A stretch of DNA of 64,000 nucleotides from Pedobacter roseus (GTDB lineage: Bacteria; Bacteroidota; Bacteroidia; Sphingobacteriales; Sphingobacteriaceae): assembly GCF_014395225.1 (NCBI RefSeq), contig NZ_CP060723.1, positions 4,030,001 to 4,094,000 of the forward strand, read 5' to 3'. The notes beneath the pieces were generated by a model, which was not told where the DNA came from, searched no databases, and saw only the letters and a program-made list of their open reading frames with translations. The position numbers were made by a program, and so were the translations under genes. This document shows, piece after piece, positions 44,669-52,880 of the stretch. Position 1 is the stretch's first letter. Every line of letters begins with the position of its first letter.

Positions 44669-45727
44669 ATGACAACAATAAAAGGACCAGCAGTATTTTT
44701 AGCACAATTTATAAGCGACGAGGCACCATTTAACACCTTAGAAAATATCTGCGAATGGGCAGCCGGATTAGGTTTTAAAGGTATTCAGATGCCAACACTG
44801 GATGCAAGGTTTATTGATCTTCAAAAAGCGGCTGAAAGTAAAACTTATGCCGATGAACTGAAAGGGAAAATTGCTTCTTATGGTTTAGAGATTACCGAGC
44901 TTTCTACCCACCTACAAGGTCAGTTGGTTGCCGTACATCCTGCTTACGATGATCTTTTTGATGCATTTGCACCAAAAGAAGTACATAAAAACCCCAAAGC
45001 CAGAACAGAATGGGCCGTGCAACAAATGAAATATGCAGCCAAAGCCTCTCAAAATTTAGGCTTAAATGCACATGCAACATTTAGTGGTTCGTTATTATGG
45101 CAATATTTCCACCCATGGCCGCAACGCCCTGCCGGATTAGTTGAAGAAGGTTTTGCAGAACTTGCAAAACGCTGGACACCAATTTTAAATGAGTTTGACC
45201 AATGTGGTGTTGATGTTTGCTACGAAATACACCCCGGAGAAGATTTATTTGATGGCGAAACTTACGAAATGTTCCTTGCCGCAGTAAATAATCACCCGCG
45301 GGCATGCTTATTGTATGATCCATCACACTTTGTGTTGCAACAATTGGATTACATTCAATACATCGATTTTTACCACGAACGCATTAAAGCTTTCCATGTT
45401 AAAGACGCAGAATTTAACCCTACGGGCAAACAAGGCACTTTTGGCGGCTACCAAAGTTGGGCAAACCGTGCCGGCCGTTACCGTTCGCCAGGAGATGGGC
45501 AGGTTGATTTTAAAACCATTTTTAGTAAATTGGCACAATATGATTTTAAAGGTTGGGCCGTTATGGAATGGGAATGCTGTATTAAAAACCAGGAAGATGG
45601 CGCCCGCGAAGGTGCCGAATTCATTAAAAAGAACATCATTAACGTAACAGATAAAGCATTTGATGATTTCGCTGCATCAGGCAGTGATAGCGCTTTCAAC
45701 AAAAGAATATTAGGATTACAAGATTAA
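44669..45727 (+). CDS. Sugar phosphate isomerase/epimerase-like TIM-barrel protein, cytoplasmic
   Basis: The 352-residue PF01261-type TIM barrel has no signal peptide. Recognisable segments are WAAGLGFKGIQMPTLDARFI, ITELSTHLQGQLVAVHPAYD, CYEIHPGEDLFDGETYEMFL, LLYDPSHFVLQQLDYI and AFHVKDAEFNPTGKQG. The E, D, H and E ligands expected for a metal site lie in these. It is longer than the other four barrels of this region and diverged from them. It is coupled closely to the Gfo/Idh gene before it, suggesting the two act one after the other in the cytoplasm. Confidence 0.85.
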   Translation: MTTIKGPAVFLAQFISDEAPFNTLENICEWAAGLGFKGIQMPTLDARFIDLQKAAESKTYADELKGKIASYGLEITELSTHLQGQLVAVHPAYDDLFDAFAPKEVHKNPKARTEWAVQQMKYAAKASQNLGLNAHATFSGSLLWQYFHPWPQRPAGLVEEGFAELAKRWTPILNEFDQCGVDVCYEIHPGEDLFDGETYEMFLAAVNNHPRACLLYDPSHFVLQQLDYIQYIDFYHERIKAFHVKDAEFNPTGKQGTFGGYQSWANRAGRYRSPGDGQVDFKTIFSKLAQYDFKGWAVMEWECCIKNQEDGAREGAEFIKKNIINVTDKAFDDFAASGSDSAFNKRILGLQD

Positions 45728-45748
45728 CAAACACAAAACACACACAAA

Positions 45749-46132
45749 ATGAAAAAGACATTTTTAATTTTAGGCGCTGTAGTCATCTTTATGGCTTCAT
45801 TTTCAAAGGCAGATTTAACCAGAGAAAAAACGGTAGTTGCAACAGCAACAATGACAAACCATGCTGCTTTCCAGTCAAATCCAGGCGAAAAACTGATCAA
45901 TAAATCAGATTGTTTAGGTTGCCATAACAAAACCAATAAAATTATTGGCCCTGCTTATGTAGAAATCGCTAAAAAATATCCGGCTACCGAGAAAAACATC
46001 AACATGTTAGCCGATAAAATTATTAAAGGTGGAACCGGGGTTTGGGGCAATATGCCAATGACTGCTCATGCTACACTTAAAAAAGACGATGCAAAATTGA
46101 TGGTAAAGTACATTTTATCCCTTAAAAAATAA
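45749..46132 (+). CDS. Periplasmic monohaem cytochrome c
   Basis: The 127-residue protein has a Sec signal (1-21), a haem-binding CLGCH at 55-59 preceded by LINKSDC, and the family segment TNKIIGPAYVEIAKKYP. The methionine of WGNMPMTAH (about 101-109) is the likely sixth haem ligand. Class I cytochromes of this kind accept electrons from GMC sugar dehydrogenases. Position in the same operon as the dehydrogenase supports that role. Confidence 0.92.
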   Translation: MKKTFLILGAVVIFMASFSKADLTREKTVVATATMTNHAAFQSNPGEKLINKSDCLGCHNKTNKIIGPAYVEIAKKYPATEKNINMLADKIIKGGTGVWGNMPMTAHATLKKDDAKLMVKYILSLKK

Positions 46133-46164
46133 TTTTAACCAAATTAGCAAATCGATTTACTAAT

Positions 46165-47622
46165 ATGAAAACAGAGCAAGAAAATAAAAACACGAGTAAC
46201 CGCCGTGATTTTATTAAAACTTCGGCAATCGCTGCCGCAGCTTTTATGATCGTGCCCCGCCATGTATTGGGCGGACCCGGTTATTTAGCACCAAGCGATC
46301 GCTTACTGGTTGCCGGCATTGGTGTCGGCGGAAAAGGCCAGAGCGATATAGATATGTTCAACAAAAGCGGAAAAGCAGATATTGCCTTTTTATGTGATGT
46401 TGACGATCGCCGCGCAGCCAATAGTGTGAAAGCTTTCCCTAAAGCCAAATACTATAAAGACTGGCGCGAAATGCTGGATAAAGAACATAAAAACTTCGAT
46501 GCGGTCTCTGTTTCCACTCCCGATCATAACCATGCCATACAGGCTTTGGCTGCCATGCAGCTGGGCAAACATGTTTACGTGCAAAAACCTTTAACACACG
46601 ATATTTATGAAGCGCGTATCTTAACCGCTGCTGCAAAAAAATATAAAGTGGTTACCCAAATGGGTAATCAGGGTGCATCAAACGATGGTCCACGCCAAAT
46701 GAAAGAATGGTATGAAGCGGGTTTAATTGGTGATGTACATACGGTTTATGCCTGGACAGATAGACCGGTTTGGCCACAGGGCATTCCACGACCAACAAAA
46801 AAAGCCGAAATTCCAAAAGAATTAGACTGGAATTTATGGTTGGGTACTGCTCCTGAAAAAGATTTTATAGACAAACTGGTTCCTTTTAACTGGCGTGGCT
46901 GGTGGGATTACGGAACCGGTGCCCTTGGGGATATGGGATGCCACTTAATCGAAGCTCCTTTTAGTGTATTAAACTTAAAATATGCAAAAGAAGTTGAAGC
47001 AAGCGTAGGCTCTGTTTATGTAGATGAATTTAAACGCGGTTATTTCCCTGAAAGCTGCCCTCCATCAAGTCACGTTACCTTAAAATTTCCTAAAACCAAT
47101 AAAACCAAAGGTGATGTAACCTTACATTGGATGGACGGTGGTATCCAGCCGGAACGCCCTGAAGAATTAGAAGCTGACGAAACTTTTGGTGATGGTGGTA
47201 ATGGTACCTTGTTCATCGGAACTAAAGGTAAAATGATGTCTGAAACCTATAGCGCAAACCCGAAATTGTTGCCTTTAAGTAAAAACAAAGACATTAAAGT
47301 TGCGCCAAAATACGCCCGCGTACCAAATGGTGCAAACGGCCACTATAAACAATGGGTTGAAGCCGCAATTGCAGGTTATGGCAAACAGGAAGTTAGTTCT
47401 CCTTTCGAAATTGCAGGACCGTTAACAGAAGCTTTATTAATGGCGAATTTGGCCATCAGAAGTTTCGATATCCAAAAAACAGTTAACGGCAAAACTACTT
47501 ATCCAGGCAGGTACACCAAAATGCTTTGGGATAACGACAACATGAAAGTTACCAATTTCGACGAAGCAAACCAGTTTGTAAAACGCGAATACCGCCAGGG
47601 CTGGAACAATTTAACTCTTTAA
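46165..47622 (+). CDS. Tat-exported Gfo/Idh/MocA-family oxidoreductase
   Basis: The 485-residue protein has a Tat signal (NRRDFIKTSAIAAAAFMIV, 12-30), a Rossmann domain (LLVAGIGVGGKGQSDIDMF, about 48-66) and the motif VQKPLTHD (about 139-146). The large C-terminal domain has WRGWWDYGTGALGDMGCHLI (about 235-254). A periplasmic Gfo/Idh cannot draw on free NAD, so it probably holds its cofactor tightly and cycles it within one substrate, as proposed for redox-neutral glycosidases of this superfamily. The gene ends the first half of the cluster at a terminator. Confidence 0.88.
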   Translation: MKTEQENKNTSNRRDFIKTSAIAAAAFMIVPRHVLGGPGYLAPSDRLLVAGIGVGGKGQSDIDMFNKSGKADIAFLCDVDDRRAANSVKAFPKAKYYKDWREMLDKEHKNFDAVSVSTPDHNHAIQALAAMQLGKHVYVQKPLTHDIYEARILTAAAKKYKVVTQMGNQGASNDGPRQMKEWYEAGLIGDVHTVYAWTDRPVWPQGIPRPTKKAEIPKELDWNLWLGTAPEKDFIDKLVPFNWRGWWDYGTGALGDMGCHLIEAPFSVLNLKYAKEVEASVGSVYVDEFKRGYFPESCPPSSHVTLKFPKTNKTKGDVTLHWMDGGIQPERPEELEADETFGDGGNGTLFIGTKGKMMSETYSANPKLLPLSKNKDIKVAPKYARVPNGANGHYKQWVEAAIAGYGKQEVSSPFEIAGPLTEALLMANLAIRSFDIQKTVNGKTTYPGRYTKMLWDNDNMKVTNFDEANQFVKREYRQGWNNLTL

Positions 47623-47629
47623 TTATCAT

Positions 47630-47664
47630 AAACCTCGCAGCAAAAAAACCTGCGAGGTTTTATT
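47630..47664 (+). terminator. Hairpin terminator with CCTCGCAG stem
   Basis: An 11-bp stem (AAACCTCGCAG / CTGCGAGGTTT, about 9-nt A-rich loop) is followed by a T-rich segment. The same stem sequence recurs in the palindrome at 52431-52463. Confidence 0.82.
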
Positions 47665-47673
47665 TAAAAAAAA

Positions 47674-48354
47674 ATGAAAAAAATCTTTCTTTCTGCTTGT
47701 ATTCTGTTAGCAGTTACACAAATATCAAAAGCTCAAAAGGGCTTCAAACCACTGTTTGATGGTAAAACCACTACAGGATGGCATACCTATAACAAAACTA
47801 CTGTTGGTAGTGGCTGGCAGGTTCAGGATGGTGCATTGCACCTGGATTTAGCCAAAAAAGGCACTGATGGCGGTGGTGATTTGGTTACAGACAAAGAATA
47901 TGGCGATTTCCATTTAAAATATGAGTGGAAAGTAGCTCCAAAAGCCAATAGTGGTTTAATTTTTTACGTTCACGAAGAGCCTAAATATCACGCTACCTAC
48001 TCTACAGGTTTAGAAATGCAGGTAATTGATAACGACGGTCACCCGGATGGAAAAATCACCAAACACCGTGCTGGCGATTTATACGACCTTGTAAAAAGCT
48101 CATCTGAGCCGGTTAAACCTGTTGGTCAATGGAATAAAGCAGAAATCATTAGTAAAAAAGGTAATTTAACTTTAATTTTAAACGGAGTTGAAGTGGTAAA
48201 AACCACCCTTTGGGATGATAACTGGAAAAAAATTGTTGCAGTCAGTAAATTTGCAACATGGGAAAACTGGGGAACGTTTAAAACCGGCAAAATTGCCCTG
48301 CAAGATCACGGAGATGAAGTTTGGTACAAAAACATCTCGATAAAAGAACTTTAA
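47674..48354 (+). CDS. DUF1080 (3-keto-disaccharide hydrolase domain) secreted protein
   Basis: The 226-residue secreted protein (signal 1-20, SKAQ) is a single PF06439 jelly-roll. Hallmarks are FKPLFDGKTTTGWHTY (24-39), SGWQVQDGALHLDLA, YGDFHLKYEWKVAPKANSGL, TYSTGLEMQVIDNDGH, AGDLYDL and the closing QDHGDEVWYKNISIKEL. Members of this family act on glycosides already oxidised at C3, cleaving the glycosidic bond. The placement between dehydrogenase genes and TIM-barrel genes fits that role. Hydrolysis versus beta-elimination cannot be told from sequence. Confidence 0.88.
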   Translation: MKKIFLSACILLAVTQISKAQKGFKPLFDGKTTTGWHTYNKTTVGSGWQVQDGALHLDLAKKGTDGGGDLVTDKEYGDFHLKYEWKVAPKANSGLIFYVHEEPKYHATYSTGLEMQVIDNDGHPDGKITKHRAGDLYDLVKSSSEPVKPVGQWNKAEIISKKGNLTLILNGVEVVKTTLWDDNWKKIVAVSKFATWENWGTFKTGKIALQDHGDEVWYKNISIKEL

Positions 48355-48355
48355 A

Positions 48356-48521
48356 ATAGGTTAAAGGTGTAAGGTAAAAGGATGAAGGTTTCCTTTCTTC
48401 CGATTTAACCATATATCTAAAACTTAAATATAATGAGGCTGAAGGCGTAAGGTAAATGTTGAGGATTATATCCTTCGTTTTAACCCTACGCCTTAAACCT
48501 TAAACCTAATAACCTTATATA
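48356..48521. repeat. Low-complexity tract 9: two hairpin-like word pairs
   Basis: GGTTAAAGGTGTAAGG and AAAAGGATGAAGG are followed by a T/C-rich stretch, then GGCTGAAGGCGTAAGG and TATCCTTCGTTTTAACCC, TACGCCTTAAACCTTAAACC. The last part is the complement of the earlier words. It lies between the DUF1080 and MFS genes. Confidence 0.68.
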
Positions 48522-48527
48522 AACCAA

Positions 48528-49766
48528 ATGAATAGCACTACTCGCTTTAAACTCTCTGCCATGATGTTCCTGGAATTTTTTATCTGGGGTGCATGGTTTG
48601 TAACTTTAGGAGCTTTCTTAAACAATAACCTAAAGGCAACCAATTCTGAAATTGGTTCTGTATTTTCAACACAATCCTGGGGCGCAATTATTGCTCCATT
48701 TATCATTGGCCTTATCGCCGACAGGTATTTTAACGCTGAAAGAATTTTAGGTGTTTTACACATTATTGGTGCTATTTTAATGTACCAGATGTATACTGCG
48801 CCAGATGTAAGCGTTTTTTACCCTTACGTTTTAGCTTACATGATTTTGTTCATGCCTACCCTTGCACTGGTAAATTCGGTTTCTTTTAACCAAATGAAAG
48901 ATGCTGAAAAAGAATTTGCAAACATCAGGGTATTCGGTACAATCGGGTGGATCATTGCTGGTTTACTGATCAGTTTTGCATTTCACTGGGATTCTCCGGA
49001 AGGAATTCAGGCGGGATTATTAAAAAGCACCTTTTTAATGGCTGGTATCGCTTCTTTGGTCTTAGGAATATTTAGTTTTACTTTACCTGCTACTCCTCCA
49101 AAGGTTGCCAAAGACGAAAAAATAAAAATTGGTGACATTTTAGGTCTGGATGCGTTAAAACTATTAAAAGATAAAAATTTTGCTGTTTTCTTCATCTCTT
49201 CCATCCTGATCTGTATCCCATTAGCCTTTTATTATCAAAATGCGGGCCTTTTCCTGGCAGATATTAAAGTTTCAAACCCAACAGGTAAAATGGCCATCGG
49301 TCAGGTTTCCGAAGCACTATTTTTATTGGCCATTCCGGTATTCTTTTCTAAATATGGTTTTAAGAAAACCATCATTGTGGGTATGTTGGCCTGGGCGGTA
49401 CGTTATGTGTTATTTGCTTATGGTAATGCCGGCAACTTAAGCTTTATGCTGATCATTGGAATTGCGCTCCACGGTGTTTGTTACGATTTCTTCTTTGTTT
49501 CTGGTCAGATTTATACCAACTCAAAAGCCGGAGAAAAATTTAAAAGTGCGGCACAGGGTATTATCACGCTTGCAACTTATGGCGTGGGTATGTTGATTGG
49601 CTTTAAAGTAGCCGGATTAATTACCGACATGTATAAAACCGGAGAGGTAACGGATTGGAAAATGGTTTGGATTATCCCGGCAGGAATTGCAGCGGCAGTG
49701 TTCTTATTGTTTGCCCTGCTGTTCAACGATAAAACTAAATCTGAAATAGAAGCTAAAGCAGTTTAA
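48528..49766 (+). CDS. MFS permease of the nucleoside:H+ symporter (NHS) type
   Basis: The 412-residue inner-membrane protein has about 12 predicted helices. Segments FLEFFIWGAWFVTLGAFLNN (15-34), the loop GLIADRYFNAERILGVLHI (about 61-79) and LIIGIALHGVCYDFFFVSGQ (about 308-327) match NupG/XapB-like symporters. In Bacteroidota such permeases often sit with Gfo/Idh, DUF1080 and TIM-barrel genes. Here import of a sugar or keto-sugar product is more likely than nucleosides (inference). The next gene starts one base after its stop codon. Confidence 0.88.
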   Translation: MNSTTRFKLSAMMFLEFFIWGAWFVTLGAFLNNNLKATNSEIGSVFSTQSWGAIIAPFIIGLIADRYFNAERILGVLHIIGAILMYQMYTAPDVSVFYPYVLAYMILFMPTLALVNSVSFNQMKDAEKEFANIRVFGTIGWIIAGLLISFAFHWDSPEGIQAGLLKSTFLMAGIASLVLGIFSFTLPATPPKVAKDEKIKIGDILGLDALKLLKDKNFAVFFISSILICIPLAFYYQNAGLFLADIKVSNPTGKMAIGQVSEALFLLAIPVFFSKYGFKKTIIVGMLAWAVRYVLFAYGNAGNLSFMLIIGIALHGVCYDFFFVSGQIYTNSKAGEKFKSAAQGIITLATYGVGMLIGFKVAGLITDMYKTGEVTDWKMVWIIPAGIAAAVFLLFALLFNDKTKSEIEAKAV

Positions 49767-49767
49767 T

Positions 49768-50658
49768 ATGGCCTCAAACGTAAATAGAAGAAATGCTTTA
49801 AAGAACATCATCGCAGGAACTGCTGCGATTAGTGTTTCTTCAGGATTTTCAGCATTAGCAATGGATAAAGCAGCATCAGATCAGCCGCTAAGGCTAAAAG
49901 GAAATATCAACCATGCAGTTTGCCGCTGGTGTTTTAGCAGTTTCGATGTAGAAACACTTTGCATCGAAGCTAAAAAAATCGGTATTAAAGGCATTGACCT
50001 CGTTGGCCCTAAAGATTGGCCGACCTTGAAAAAACATGGCCTGGAATCGACCATGTGCAATGGAGCAGAAATTAATCTGGTAGATGGTTTTAACGATGAA
50101 AAATTCCACGAAAAATTAATTCAGAACTATACAGCAATGATTCCGCTTGTAGCCGAAGCCGGATATAAATACCTCATCTGTTTTAGCGGAAACCGCCGTG
50201 GTAAAGATGATGAAACCGGTTGGAACAATTGTGTTAAAGGCCTGAAACAATTGATGCCATTGGCCGAAAAACACAATGTTGTTCTGGTAATGGAGTTATT
50301 AAACAGCAAGCTGAACCATAAAGATTACCAGTGCGACAGAACCTCGTGGGGAGCAGAGCTTTGCAAACGTTTAGGATCTGAAAACTTTAGGTTACTTTAT
50401 GACATTTACCACATGCAGATTGATGAAGGTGATGTGATCAGGAACATTAGAGATTACCATCAGTACATTGCCCATTACCACACTGCTGGTGTTCCGGGCA
50501 GAAACGAAATTGATGATACACAGGAACTTTATTACCCGGCCATTATGAAAGCCATTGCCGAAACCGGCTTTAAAGGTTTCGTTGCACAAGAATTTATACC
50601 TAAAAACGCTGATAAAATAGCCTCCTTAAAAAAGGCAATCTCAATTTGCGACATTTAA
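49768..50658 (+). CDS. Hydroxypyruvate-isomerase-like TIM-barrel protein with Tat signal
   Basis: The 296-residue protein has a Tat-like N-terminus (NRRNALKNIIAGTAAISVS, 6-24) and a PF01261 barrel. NHAVCRWCFSSFDVETLC, VVLVMELLNSKLNHKDYQCD, LLYDIYHMQIDEGDVI and the signature HYHTAGVPGRNEIDDTQELY resemble hydroxypyruvate isomerase (Hyi). It begins one base after the MFS stop codon, so the two are coupled. The real substrate is probably a sugar-derived keto compound rather than hydroxypyruvate (inference from context). Confidence 0.87.
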   Translation: MASNVNRRNALKNIIAGTAAISVSSGFSALAMDKAASDQPLRLKGNINHAVCRWCFSSFDVETLCIEAKKIGIKGIDLVGPKDWPTLKKHGLESTMCNGAEINLVDGFNDEKFHEKLIQNYTAMIPLVAEAGYKYLICFSGNRRGKDDETGWNNCVKGLKQLMPLAEKHNVVLVMELLNSKLNHKDYQCDRTSWGAELCKRLGSENFRLLYDIYHMQIDEGDVIRNIRDYHQYIAHYHTAGVPGRNEIDDTQELYYPAIMKAIAETGFKGFVAQEFIPKNADKIASLKKAISICDI

Positions 50659-50668
50659 AAATATACCT

Positions 50669-51541
50669 ATGATATCAAGAAGAAGTTTTATACTCAATAG
50701 TAGTATGGCTGCAGCGGCAGCACTTTTGGCGCCGTCGTTCGCTTTTGCTACCGATAAAAAAGCAGTAGGCTTACAATTATATTCTTTAAGGGACGAACTT
50801 CCTAAAGATGTAAAGGGAACCATTGCCAAGGTGGCAAAAGCTGGCTTCAAAGAAGTTGAAACCTATGGTTTTTCGATAAAAGATCAATTTTGGGGATTAA
50901 CGCCCAAAGAATTTAAAGCATTGTTGGATGCTAACAGATTAAAAGCACCAAGTGGCCATTACGGTTTAGGCACTTACCTGGCTGATGGAAATACCACAGA
51001 ACTTAAAGCGGCAATTGCAGCAGCAAAAGTACTGGGCAGCGAATACGTAACCATTCCCTGGTTAGACGGAAGCATCAGAAAAAATGCCGACGATTATAAA
51101 AAAATCGCATCCAGGATTAACGAAGCTGGAAAATTAACAAAAGCAGCCGGTATCAGATTAGCCTATCATAACCACAATTTCGAATTCGAAAAACAGGGTG
51201 ATACCACCGGTTACGAGATCCTGTTGAAAGGAACCGATAAAAAACTGGTTGATTTCGAACTTGACTTGTATTGGGTAGTACGCTCAGGCAACGATCCGAT
51301 TAAGTTATTCAAAGAAAATCCGGGCCGTTTTACCATGTGGCATGTTAAAGATATGGATAAAGCCAATCCGGCATTAAATGCTGAAGTAGGAACTGGTTCT
51401 ATTAACTTCAAACCTATTTTTGCCCAGGCTAAACTTTCGGGCATGAAACATTTCTTCGTAGAGCACGAAACCAATTATAAGCCAAATCCACTAGGTTCCG
51501 TTACCGCAAGCTGCGCATTTATAAAAAAAGAAATTATTTAA
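50669..51541 (+). CDS. Exported sugar isomerase-like TIM-barrel protein (paralogue 2)
   Basis: The 290-residue protein starts MISRRSFILNSSMAAAAALL, a Tat signal. The barrel carries VGLQLYSLRDELPKDVKGTI, FKEVETYGFS, RLAYHNHNFEFEKQ, DFELDLYWVVRSGNDP and MWHVKDMDKANP. It is the close tandem duplicate of the next gene (10 bases between them) and a more distant relative of the gene at 39922. The Glu, His, Asp and Glu residues in these motifs are the likely divalent-metal ligands. The reaction is unknown; hydration or isomerisation of a keto-sugar or enol fits the context. Confidence 0.85.
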   Translation: MISRRSFILNSSMAAAAALLAPSFAFATDKKAVGLQLYSLRDELPKDVKGTIAKVAKAGFKEVETYGFSIKDQFWGLTPKEFKALLDANRLKAPSGHYGLGTYLADGNTTELKAAIAAAKVLGSEYVTIPWLDGSIRKNADDYKKIASRINEAGKLTKAAGIRLAYHNHNFEFEKQGDTTGYEILLKGTDKKLVDFELDLYWVVRSGNDPIKLFKENPGRFTMWHVKDMDKANPALNAEVGTGSINFKPIFAQAKLSGMKHFFVEHETNYKPNPLGSVTASCAFIKKEII

Positions 51542-51551
51542 ATCTTAAGCA

Positions 51552-52421
51552 ATGAATTCAAGAAGAACATTCTTAAAACAAGCAGGATTAGCAGCCGGAG
51601 CGGCTTTGTTAATCCCATCATTTGCTTTTGATAAAGTAAGCAAAAATGTTGGCCTGCAATTATACACCCTACGCGATGAATTGCCAAAAGATGTAAAAGG
51701 CGTTATTGAAAAAGTAGCAAAAGCCGGATACAAAGAGGTCGAAACTTATGGTTTTGCAAATGGAAAATTTTGGGGTTTAACACCTAAAGAATTTAAAGCC
51801 TTACTTGATGCCAATGGCTTAAAAGCACCAAGTGGACATTACCACATGGATGATTTTGTAAAAACAGGAAATACCGATAGGTTAAAAGCAGATATCGAAT
51901 CATCAGCTGCAATTGGCGGTAAATATTTTACCATTGCCGGCGCACACGTTGATATGAGTAAAGGTGCAGATGGTTTCAAAAAAACAGCCAATGATTTTAA
52001 CAAAGTGGCAGAAATTGCAAAAGCCTCAGGATTAAAATTCGCTTATCATAACCACGATTTCGAATTTAAAAAATTAGGCGATACTACGGGTTACGATGTT
52101 TACTTAACTGAAACCGATAAAAACCTGGTTAATTTTGAAATGGATTTATACTGGGTAGTACGTTCAGGTAATGATCCGTTAGCATTATTTAAAAAATACC
52201 CAGGCCGTTTCCCAATGTGGCACGTAAAAGATATGGACAAAGCCAAACCTGAATTAAACACCGAGGTGGGTAAAGGATCAATTGATTTTAAATCGATTTT
52301 TGCTCAGGCAAAACTTTCAGGTATGCAACACTTTTTTGTGGAGCACGAAAATAACTATCAGCCAGATCCAATTGGCTCGATCAAAACAAGCTGCGATTAT
52401 ATCAAAGCAAGTTTAATTTAA
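51552..52421 (+). CDS. Exported sugar isomerase-like TIM-barrel protein (paralogue 3)
   Basis: The 289-residue tandem duplicate of the preceding gene has an N-terminus MNSRRTFLKQAGLAAGAALL (Tat). It shares QLYTLRDELPKDVKG, YKEVETYGFANG, FAYHNHDFEFKKLG, NFEMDLYWVVRSGNDPLALF and MWHVKDMDKAKPELN with its neighbour, with differences concentrated in the loops after GHY and around residues 95-130. Such loop changes suggest altered substrate choice. It is the last gene of the cluster and a long palindrome follows. Confidence 0.85.
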   Translation: MNSRRTFLKQAGLAAGAALLIPSFAFDKVSKNVGLQLYTLRDELPKDVKGVIEKVAKAGYKEVETYGFANGKFWGLTPKEFKALLDANGLKAPSGHYHMDDFVKTGNTDRLKADIESSAAIGGKYFTIAGAHVDMSKGADGFKKTANDFNKVAEIAKASGLKFAYHNHDFEFKKLGDTTGYDVYLTETDKNLVNFEMDLYWVVRSGNDPLALFKKYPGRFPMWHVKDMDKAKPELNTEVGKGSIDFKSIFAQAKLSGMQHFFVEHENNYQPDPIGSIKTSCDYIKASLI

Positions 52422-52430
52422 ATTTTCTCC

Positions 52431-52463
52431 AGACCTCGCAGGTTTTCAAAACCTGCGAGGTCT
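52431..52463. terminator. Perfect 16-bp palindrome closing the sugar-oxidation cluster
   Basis: Two 16-base complementary arms (AGACCTCGCAGGTTTT and its complement) flank one central base. The internal TTTT run of each arm lets it act in both directions. The stem core CCTCGCAG is shared with the terminator at 47630-47664. Confidence 0.7.
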
Positions 52464-52585
52464 AAACTAAAAAAGCACATAGAGGAAGAGATGCGTACAG
52501 CGATAAAATCGCTTTTCTCATACATCCTCTTTAAAAACGAGGACGATCCGTAAGGTTCGCACCATGCTAGAACGGCTGACCTAGG

Positions 52586-52688
52586 TTAATTAAACCTGAC
52601 AGTAGCGGGCATCCCGATTCTTCATCGGGATAAAGCGGATGGCAGGACTTTCGTAACCAATAAGCGCTGGAACCTGCTTTCCAAAAAA
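52586..52688. repeat. Dispersed structured element, family A/B, copy 2
   Basis: In order: GTTAATTAAACCTGA, AGCGGGCA, the hairpin TCCCGATTCTTCATCGGGA (52612-52630), AAAGCGGATGGCAGGACTT, CGTAACCAATAAGCGC and CTTTCCAAAA. It matches copy 1 at 32552-32665 block for block. The rest of the 52464-52880 gap holds no ORF. Confidence 0.75.
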
Positions 52689-52880
52689 AAGAAAGAAAGC
52701 CTCTCTTATCAAGTTTTACTAAATCGAATTAATGATTTATCTTCTACCCATATTTTCTATCGAAAACCCAAAATTTTAAACATTAAAAGCAAATTTAATT
52801 GGTAACAATAGGGATATAAGCTTAATTTTTAGCATATTTGGGCTTATATCAAATAATTAATAATATAAAAAAAATTTAAA

